Source of the DNA: Orthonyx spaldingii
Taxonomy: Eukaryota > Chordata > Aves > Passeriformes > Orthonychidae
Assembly: GCA_013397795.1 (NCBI GenBank)
Contig: VZTJ01000078.1
Span: forward strand, 248,428 to 312,427
Direction of reading: 5' to 3'
DNA length: 64,000 bases
Part shown: positions 54,320-64,000 of the stretch, in pieces
How the letters are laid out: every line of letters begins with the position of its first letter
How positions within the stretch are numbered: position 1 is the stretch's first letter
The notes under the pieces: model-generated
Databases searched by the model: none
What the model saw: the letters and a program-made list of their open reading frames with translations, nothing else
Told to the model about the DNA's origin: nothing
Made by a program: the position numbers and the translations under genes

Positions 54320-57300
54320 AATATTTAGGTTGTTTCCTGAATCGCTTTTTCATTTCCTGACTGCTGGGAGAAGACGGCTATAATGAGTGAAAGCCACAGC
54401 GCTGCCCTCCCCTCCGGGCACAGCATTTTTCGGGGGGCAGATACACTGTTTTGTGTAACATTCAACCTGGCGAGATACTTAACCACTTTGCCTCAGTTCA
54501 ACATGTCTAATACTTGGCACAAATCAATGTATTCGTGTTTCATTCGTGTTGGATAACAGCCAGCATAGAGACTATTTTCATTTTTGAATTTCACTTGGCA
54601 GATCCTTAAAAGTCACTGGAGAACTTTGCCTGGGTAATAAAAAACAACTTTTTTTATTGAAAACTAATTATTTTTTCAGCTCCATGTGCCAGCTGTTTAA
54701 AAACATTGTGGTCACGTTAGCACATACTTTAATTACAGAGTTCTAGAAAAATGCATATCCTATTGTGAAATCTTCACAGCAGCTAATAAGCCACTTATTT
54801 TTGTCCACATCCAAGCTGTTAAAATACACAGACAGCTTTTGCTCTTTTAACACTAAATGCAGAAACACCAGGGTAAAGCATCCCACGTGTTTTGGGTGGG
54901 AAATGGTGAGTTTAAGTCTAGAAGACCAAGCTTGTGCATATATGGAAGATGTGGTTAATGCTGAGTGAGGTTTTCAGAAATGCTCAGGACTTTCCAAGTC
55001 ACTGGGAACATCAGGCTCAAGGTGTGTTTGAAATTTCTTTTATCCCTATGCATTCTTAGGCACCTGCATGCTTTTGAAAATCAGGCGTGGAAAGACTCCT
55101 GGGATGCTGTAATGGGCTCTGCTGGCTCAGAACACAGCACCTGGCTTGGGAGGAGCCAGGCCAGGAGTGCAGTGACACAGACCTCAGTGCCAGAGACTGG
55201 CTCCTGGGCAGTCCTGTCCCTGACTTGGTTTTGGTCCCTGAAAGAATAGGGTGGGAACAAGAGGATCAGCAGGGAGGACAAGCAGTACGTGAACCCAAGC
55301 AGGAGGCCAGTTCTCCTTTGAAGTGAGTACACCAGGGATGGTGGGAGCTGTGATCCTCCATGCAGCTGCAAATCCCAGCTTTCCTGCATTCACTCTACCC
55401 ATGCAACCTGGCTTCCTCCATGAAGGAAGTGTTTCTTCCAACATTCTGTGTCGCATGAGACTTCATCTTTCATAGTGCCAGCGTTTGCAGAGCATTTGGC
55501 CTGACCAGATGCTGCTTCAAATTAAGGATGGTTTTAAGCCAAAATCTTGGGTTCAAACACCTTCAAACTTTGGGAAAGTTTGTATCCCAATATTATGGCC
55601 TTGCTCTATCCCTGCTTCATTTCAGTCTTACCTAGTTACAGTTTTTATACTGTCCTGCAATCAGAAGTTGCAAAGAAATGTAACAGGAACAGGGTGGATG
55701 TTTCATGGGAGAATAGTAAAACTTTGCCTGGCTGGAGGCATGCTCAGTTTCCTTGGTCAATTCATTGGACATATAAAAAGGATTATTCAATGGACAAGTT
55801 CAGTCCTGCATCCCTGCCTTTCTTATACTGTATTTCTGGTCACACATTTCATATAAAAATAAAGTACCTTTTGCTATTATATTTGATTCATTCCTGTAAA
55901 AACTAATCTGTTGCATATATATAAGCAGAATTTTTATAAAAGTATATAAACACTAAGGGAAAATGGCAGAACAGATGGCAAGTAATAAAGCCATTTAAAG
56001 GTATTTGCTGGACATGCAATACCAGAGATGTATGTTTCTCCTCTGTAGCTTTTTTAATTATTTTTTGAGCTTGTTCCATCTGACATCATTTTTTCCTCTC
56101 ACTGTTTTGAAACAGATTGAAGATGTATTTCACTTATATTCCCACATTTTAAGTGTAAGCATTTAGTAATAGAGTATGTTATCACAGCAAACTATAGGTA
56201 CAGTATTTGCTTATATTAATTTATATCTAGTTTGTGTTGTTAGAGACAACTGTAGCTGTTATAAGTAGCCTGTCCTAGAAATAAACAAAATTAAATGGAA
56301 ATGTCAAATCTTTCTAAACATGTGAGTTTCAAAACCATTTCTTTGACCACAAAACCTGTCAGAGTAATGCATCTAAGGAGGCAATGCATGTCTTAAAAAC
56401 CAAAGAACCCAAACGAGAGTGGATGTTTTGATACTGTGCAATTTGACATTTTCTCCCACGAAGTGGTAAAAAACAAGGAGATGAACCAGTTTAAGGTGGA
56501 GGGAAGAAACAAAAAGTACATTTTAATGAGACATTTACAAATTGTTCAGCACAGAGAGAGGCATATTACGCTAACACTTTGTCACTGTAAATTTTGCAGA
56601 TGTCGTTCGTCTGAGTTTGTCCTGGAGCATTATTAGAGCAAAATATACAAACATACAACCAAATCTTTTTGTGTTGATATTAATGCCTTTGACTCAGTCA
56701 GGCTTGAGCAGGGAATCTAGGTCTGCCCTACAATCAAATGGTCATTAAAGGCCAAGACTAATTGCTGCAATGATGAATTCCATGCAGACACCAGTGCTGG
56801 TGTGGTGGGTACTGCTTGTCTGGTGGTGGGTTTTGCCTGCAACATGAGCAACCAACACCAAAATGCGGCAGAGCTGCAACCCCTGGTAGGTGCTAGCTGT
56901 GGATTCCCTGTGTGCCTTACCTGGCCCAGGATGCTGTGAGCAGGAGGGAAAGCTGGCAGTACCCTGGGTGTCCCCCAGAGCAGCCAGGAATCCAGCAGCC
57001 ACACTCCCACCTGCACAGCACCGGCACCTCACACACCCTGACACTGGCTGCCTGTCACCTTGGGCAGATAGACCCCATGTCCATGACTTTATTAATTTAT
57101 TTCACCATCCTTCCATGCTTTATTACCAGATATTTTAGTTAAACAGCAGGAGCCTAACAGATTTCATTGTTTTTCCTATCACCTTCAGGCCCCTTTGCCT
57201 ATTTCTTTCATGGCTGTACTGGTTCAATGGAATTTGAGGGATGTTGGAGAACGTACAGGCATAAGCAGGGAACCAGGAGTGAGGATGGAGGATCTGGTGG

Positions 57301-60300
57301 TTGCTTGCCTGGCTGCATTTGGCAGGGCTGAGTACTCTGTAGTGAGGTACAGGGAAGTGTCCTTGCTTGGGGGTGAGCTTCCCCCTGAGGTTACTCAGGG
57401 CTGCCTGTCCATGAAGTCCTGCAGTGATGTCCTGCAGGCAACATCACCAGCTTCCCCATTGCAGGTGGCAAAGGTCCAGCTGTGTTTCACAGGGGTGCGA
57501 AAGGTTCTCATTAAGAGAAAACCATAATGTCTTTGTTGTGTTCCTTCTTACCAGACACCCATGGTTTCAGGACAGCAATCAAAACCAGCGTATACCTGGA
57601 TGTTTCAAAAGCCCCATTTCCCTCTGCAGATTTTGCCAGGAAGCACGGGTTTTTTCTTCATGCTGTGTTTTAGAAATGCATTTGAGCAAAAAGTTCTTAT
57701 TTTCTTAAAACTCAGAATCATTATTTTTAAATTACAAATGTTTAATTTTTTGGGGCTGCTAGGCATTTTTGGAAATCTGCCTACTTCTTAATGTATCAGT
57801 GTGTATGTATGCACTTGCTACCACCAATGAATGTAATTAATGTTTGAAAATTGTGGCTTTCAGTCTCACAAGCATAAAGAAATGTTTTAATTTGACAGTA
57901 TGGCTGACAAACTACTAATTTGTTTTGGGACAGGCCCTCACCTACTTGCAGTGGAGACAAGTGCAAAGAGGAAGAAAAGCCTTTCCAAAGTTTACAGCAT
58001 GAGTAAATATCAGATTGAAACCTGTATTCAGAAAAAAATCCACATCCGTTATAATTTGCATTTGTAATATTAGCAATTTCCAGTAGTAAAATTTGCTGAA
58101 ACACTTATGGTACAATTAACTATTAGGGAAGAAAAGTAAAATTAAGAACAGCCTTTGAGAAACATTTGCTTCTATTATCTAAGGCATTTTGGTGTGCTCA
58201 TGAAAAATAAACATATATTCCATTTGTAGAACAATGAACCAAAGCTGTGCAAGCACAAACAGAGGAAAAATACAAATTTTGTGAGTAAGATATGATGGGC
58301 TATTTTCAGGAGTCAAGGTAATTGTGAGAGATTTATCTGGGCTAATGTGACTGCTTTATGTTTTTGTCATGCCTTTGTAACACTGAAGATCATTAGGAAC
58401 TGTCTCCAGGGAAAGGGACCTGTGTCTAAAATCAGTTTGGGCCCATTATGTTCACTAACAGACTGTCTATACCCCAGGCATCCTGAATCCTCTATTTACT
58501 AGGGGAGGAAGCACATTATGTAATGGGTATTAATACAGTGGGACCCCACATTTCTAGAGCTCATTAATTTGAATGGCTCGGAGAGCTAAACGTCAGTCTG
58601 TTGGTACCTCTGCTGTGCCTGCTGCTCTGTGGGGCTTTTGTGTTTCCTGCCCTCACATCAGTTATTGTTTCTTCTGTTTTGTCTTCTCCTGAAACACTCA
58701 TTGGCCATGAAAAATCTTCAGTACTCAACTTAAAGGCTGTGTCCTGGCACACGCAGGAGCCACGGGATGAACTTTGGCAACAGCATCCCCAGGTTTTGCT
58801 GTTAATGAGGTTCCTCTGCTGTTGGATGCATTACACGAGGAGAGGCTGGAGCCCAGAGAGGCACATCCCTTCCTGATACAAGCAGCCAACGAGCTGCTTT
58901 AGGTGTTGACTTTGAGGTTACCAACAGTCTAATTTGTTATGTGTTCACAGGGCCAAGTTTCTTCCTTTGCAGTAAGCTATCCTTAAACACATTATTTTTA
59001 AGCTACTCCTCTAAACACAGTTGTAATGTTAAAATAATGTAGCCCATGGATATGCTCTAATGTATTTTGAAGTAAAATACTACTATGAAATGCTAGCAGA
59101 AGTGTAAAATCCACATTTTTGAGGTATTATTTTAAAAATTCATATAGCATCTGAGGCTTTTTACCTATTTCAAAAAAGAATTTAGATGTGCAAACAAAAC
59201 AACAGCTAGAGGTGATTGTTAAAGGTATGACTTTTTAATTCTCTGTTGGGAATCTTGTGGTTTACAGACAGCTGAGAATGTCTTCTGCTTTTCTTTTGAG
59301 GCTGTAAACACTATGAATTAGCAAGTAAAAAACTTAGTGGTCCCCTGTTCACTAATCCAGATCTGTAAGAATTGGCACAGTGTTATAGAATCAACATTTT
59401 AAAAACATAAACTTTGAAAGACTTCTTTTTAACAATCTGACTGTATTGCTTTATGTGCCTCTAAACAGTTTTAATAGCTGTGGAAATAGACCTTTCAATG
59501 TCATGGTGTCTTTAAATACTACAGGTTACGTCATCTGGCACATTACGTGAAGGTGTAGATAACATTAAACACACGAGCTTTATAATGACTGTACAAATAT
59601 GTACAAATGATACAACTTGAGATCACACAGAAGTTATATGTATAAGCATTAGCTAGATTTTTATCTCTAGTCCAAAAATTACCCTAAATCTGGTCAAATA
59701 GTTATTCACCAGAAGTACAATAAATAACTCCTGGGTTTATCTGTTACAAAGATCTCTTCTGAGGTCATCTGTGCAGATGTCTGTGCTTTTTCTTGTAATT
59801 TGATGACTGCATCTCCATAGGCAGATCCCGGGAAGTCTTCAGTGCCCTTCTGACAGGTCCTGAGGAATTGCAGGATTAGTGGAGCTCCAGTAAATTGAAA
59901 TGTTGATATTGCAAAATTCACTCGTCCCCTAAACAAAAAGAAATTGCAAAGCTAAAAAGTATGCCTCTAGATCAGTTTAATGCTGGATTATTCTTTCACA
60001 TAACCATATTTCTTTCTTTAATTCCTCATCCAAATGATGCTGATAGTAGCAAAATGAGAATAAATATATTTATGTGTCCACATGCTAGGCAGGCACATCC
60101 TTATATGATTTCTATAATTTTAATTAAACTACTAAAATAGATACGTGTGTTTGACCAGGTCATGGGGTGCAGTTCAGCAAGTATCTGGGTTCTGGTTTGT
60201 CAGCATTCAAGGTTCTATGTTAAATGCCACCCGCTTTTTGGATTATTGAGCTAGTCTGCTCTAAAAAATGTGTTGCGAAAGACATAGCAGCCCAAAAGGA

Positions 60301-61337
60301 CATTTTGATTTCAGTAGCAGCATGTCTATCAGAAATGTGAGGTCCGATCTTTACAAGTCAGTGCTCCGAGCTGATTTCTTTTTCTGCTCAAAGAAACTGA
60401 GGCTCGGTAACTTCCATTTCTCTTCCCTAGCTTTCAGTTCAAGTCTAAATAAAATCCAAACTGATCTCTTTGGACTTATTCCATGCTACTGACCTCATGT
60501 CCATCTGTTCACATACCCTCTCTCAGCATGGTCACCTCCCTGTGACAGTTTTCCCTATTGTGTATGAGCTGGTGCAGTGAAGAGAGGTCATTTTTCCTCT
60601 TGAGTTACCCTACAAGTGGGGGACATGGTCTATCCACCCCCTTTAACTACAGAACAAGATCTTCAAACACCATCTTAGTTTTTTTGTTTGCAGCTATTTC
60701 TGCTTTCCCCCCTTCCTTTCTCTGGTGTGTCTGTGAGATTGTGTCTTCTAAATATAATATTAAAAAAAATGCGTTGAAACGCGTTGAAAGAGAGCTGCTG
60801 CTTGAATGAGGTGCTTCCCAAGGAGTAACAATATTTGTTGAGCAGATGTTATTTCATTCTAAATAATGGAAACCATTTGGTGTCCTTCAAAATCATCATG
60901 AGGGCAGTAGACGGGAATAAAGAAAAATTCAGCAGAGATGTAACAGCTGGAGAATTTCTACCCCTCTTCCTCCATCCCCTGAATAGTAACTATTGCAGAT
61001 GTTTCAAAATGGCTGAGGTGCTGTTCAGGAGAAAATCTCCACAGCTTTCTGCACCATGTGAAGCCATGCAACTGGCTCCTGCACCCTGCTGAGCTATTCA
61101 GTAGAAAGCTCAGCTGGGTCATGGAGTTCCTGCCAAGGGGCCAGAGGGCAATTCCTGTAGAGAGCATCAAAATCAGGGCAGGAAACTCTATTCCCTGTGC
61201 TCCTCTGAGCCTAATGCAAAATGTCCCACAATGGGCAGTTTTGTTTTTATTAGACAGAAATGCTTCTCTGTGCCAGGAGATCCTCAGTTAGGTAATTTAG
61301 CAGGTATGGTTACACTTCGTTTACCAAGCTTATTAAA

Positions 61338-61372
<35 letters not shown>

Positions 61373-64000
61373 CTTCCCTGCCATGGATCAGAAGAAAGGC
61401 AATTTGCATTATTTTTACTTTAAGAAGCTTTTAAAATATTTAAAACTGCAGAGCTGATTGGCAGCTTTCCGCCAGCCAGATACTTGCATGCTTTCCTGCA
61501 CGGGTATTTGTGAAATCTGGAACTGTTGGACTGTTTTCCTAAGACATACTCCAATGCTCTGTGGTTGTGTCTAGCTCTGTCTGATGGAGAGGGATCAGAA
61601 AGTTCTGTAAAATAGACTGAGCCTGGTAGCTGGAATGATTTATGTCAGGAGTCCCATAAGACTGGTTGGATCTGGTTACCCTCAGTGTCCATACACCAGC
61701 TGAATTTGCAAAGATTAACTTGCTTGCCTGCAATTAGCAATGTATTTACAAACCAACTTCATACCTACTTTCTTCAGTTCAGGAGTCTGACATACATGAA
61801 TGTAAAGAAGTCATAATACAAATTTGTGAAACCAGCTTTGTCTGGGGACATTTTGTTTCTCCTGCAACTCAGTACTCTGAAGAATCTGCCGGCTATAGTG
61901 AAGTGCATTAATTTTATCAGTGTCTTTTATGTTATAGGGCAGTACTGAAATAACACATGTTTTCACGTCCCTAACTACAGGATCACAAAATACCTCTTCA
62001 ATTAAGAAGTGGTAGGTCAGCTATAATGTAAGAAATATCAATCTTTAGGAGAGTGTCAGAAGATATGGCTGCTTTATTAGCAAAAGTTTGATGATACTAC
62101 AGCCACTCAAGCAGAATATTCATGTACTTTAGATCTATTCTTAATTAATTCTTGAATACTTTACAGGCTTTTTCATTTAAAATTCTGTTTTCCCTCTTTG
62201 AATATCTTGTTTGTGCATTGGTACTTAATTTTCTTACAGCTCAGCTTAACCTTTCTTTTTGAGACTTTTTCTTTTCTTTGAATGAATGCTTTATATCATT
62301 AGACTCTCACACAGAAGTTCCAATGTGGTTTGAAAGTAAAATAAGAAACTGATGTTGCTTTACAGCAGAGAACAGCACTTCTGACACTGTGAGTTTCATT
62401 GCATCAACCAGACTAGAGTCCAGGTTATTTTCATGTTAGGAAAAAAATCTTTAAGCATGGACAAGTGAGATTATTCTACAAAGTCAGTCTTATGATAGTC
62501 TGAGAATACTGTTTCCAAGTGATGGTGGAAGAACCAGTTTAGGTAAGATCAAAAATAGACCTAAGCCAACCTTTTTTTGATGGCTGAAGAAATTAAAGTT
62601 CTTTTTGGTTAATTTTCCTAAGGGATAGAGGAGGTACTGTCAGACCCACTGGAAAGCCTCATGGACTGGAGCAGTTGTGTGATGTCTTCGGTAGCACACG
62701 TTTGGTGTTAGCCAGGGGTACTGCATGGGCCCTGTCTGCCCAGCATGAGTGTGGGTGTGCTGGGCTCTTCTGCTGTGCAAGGACTGTGGGCCACAAACCC
62801 AGCCCTTGGCATTTCCACAGCTTGTGGAACAACTTGTTCTGGTTGGGGGAAAAAAAAAATAAAATTTGAACAAAGAGAGGACCTCCATTAAAAAATGATG
62901 GAAAACCCAGGCTGGATGTTTTTCCTAAACACCGTTTCTTTTCTGTCTTGGTTCTCTGTTGAGGTGTGCATACATGGATGCCTTGTATTCCTTGGGCAAG
63001 GTGTCCTTCACTGGACACAAAGTGGGGGCAGCTGGGAATGCTGAACCCCAGCCCCAAATTTAGGGGCTAAATTAGGAACAGTCTCTTTTGCTCCCATAGA
63101 TCAGTATCAACAGAGATGGGCATCACTGCAGTGTGAACTGGAGCAGCTAATTCAACTCCTTATCCAGATTCTTCCCTGGAGAATCTCTCTTCTTACAGCT
63201 CTCTAGGGAAGGTGGGGAGGCTCAGTCACATCCCAATTTCATGCCTAAACCATCAAACCTTTGGTAACATGGCCCCAGGTTAAGCTCTTTGTAATCATTT
63301 AGAATAGAAGTGGTTGACTTGGAACCCTAAAAGATGACTATTTGATTTCCTGATCTGTTCTACCAAAGACAAGGAAATTTCCCTAATACTTCTTACTGAG
63401 TCTCCCAGCTTGTTGTTTATGCCTTTTGCTGTCATTTTCATTAACAGCAAATTGTTCAATATGATGCTAAACTGAGCTATATTAGATCAGCTAGAAATCT
63501 TTGTAGGCTCTCAAAGCATGGGCATTACATATTCAAAACAGGACCTAATGTTTCAGAGATTCATATTCTACTATAATTATATGGTTCAATGCAAGTGATT
63601 ATATCTCTTCTTCAGTATTGGACTGAAAAGTTTTGGTTTGCTGGCTTCCTCATAATTTACTGCTGAGGCATAATAGGCCAGTCTTGCGGAAAAAAAGATG
63701 ATAAATGACGCTGGCAAGGATTCATAGATTTATTAAATTTCTATCAAACAGTGCAACAAAAAAAATCTGCTTAAGTTAGAAATGGGCTCAAATTTTTTAA
63801 TCAAAATTCATGAGTCCTGATGCTTGGTTCAGTAGGTCCAAGGAAGGCTTGAATTGAGGACTGATTAAAGAAAAGAAAAGGCTTATTTGAAGTAATTTTT
63901 CAATGACGGCTTTTAATTGGATGTTAAATCAAATTCTTATCTGCTTTTCTGCAGATAGCACATTATATAAAATACAGTTAGTGGCACTACCACTGTAACT
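54320..64000 (+). other. AFF2: AFF2 intron 3, last segment in window
   Basis: No exon continuing AFF2 was recognised up to the window edge, so the next exon is probably beyond it. A short CpG-bearing stretch lies at 54370-54475. GC-richer patches occur at about 55080-55400, 56880-57060 and 57200-57510. A tandem GCGTTGAAA pair lies near 60769-60788, and a 30-base A run at 61341-61370. The remainder is AT-rich and unremarkable. Confidence 0.65.
61341..61370. repeat. Poly(A) run of 30
   Basis: Thirty consecutive A, the longest homopolymer in the window, sit after TTATTAAAAGC. It could be the tail of a retrocopy, but the upstream few hundred bases contain no recognisable gene relic, and I saw no target-site duplication flanking it. 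Confidence 0.9.

Noticed and set aside
55485..55906. Two overlapping open frames of about 120 residues in different frames
   Set aside because: Neither has a recognisable domain. Both are rich in Phe, Leu, Ser and Cys as expected of non-coding sequence, and real genes rarely overlap this way.
14764..64000. Search for the next AFF2 exon (family motif VEEIL with EMTHSW nearby)
   Set aside because: I did not find a splice-flanked frame with this motif by eye. A short exon could be missed, but the large intron makes its position beyond the window more likely.

Overview
The window looks like vertebrate, most likely avian, nuclear DNA. It holds two well-supported coding exons with canonical splice sites, separated by long AT-rich, CpG-poor introns. 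Transposon load is very low. The only clearly recognisable mobile element is a 5'-truncated CR1 LINE on the minus strand at about 50104-50600, the dominant LINE family of birds and other sauropsids. One such element in 64 kb points to a bird rather than a turtle or crocodilian. Species cannot be decided from the sequence.

The two exons belong to AFF2 (FMR2), plus strand. Exon 2 (7209-7329) and exon 3 (13873-14763) encode the N-terminal homology region of the AF4/FMR2 family. This region contains the hydrophobic/acidic stretch that, in the paralogue AFF4, contacts cyclin T1 of P-TEFb. The first coding exon lies upstream of the window. The exon after exon 3 was not recognised and probably lies downstream.

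Layout: 1-7208 is the 3' part of intron 1. 7209-7329 is exon 2. 7330-13872 is intron 2 (6.5 kb), which contains an unidentified 80-codon open frame at 8083-8325. 13873-14763 is exon 3. 14764-64000 is the start of a large intron 3 (more than 49 kb) with a few local structures: a bulged inverted repeat at 16247-16311, a C-rich imperfect tandem duplication at 28493-28588, nested palindromes at 37657-37686, the CR1 relic, and a pair of diverged 94-bp direct repeats at 53746-53839 and 54226-54319 that flank a small CpG-containing, GC-rich block. Homopolymers and microsatellites are scattered through it.

I found no promoter, CpG-island first exon, tRNA, rRNA, CRISPR array, prokaryotic-type system or intact mobile element. 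The other open frames examined overlap one another on both strands, lack recognisable domains, and are best read as chance. The most unusual unexplained signals are the 480-bp-spaced direct repeat pair with its GC-rich interval, the 16247-16311 hairpin, and the coding-like frame at 8083.
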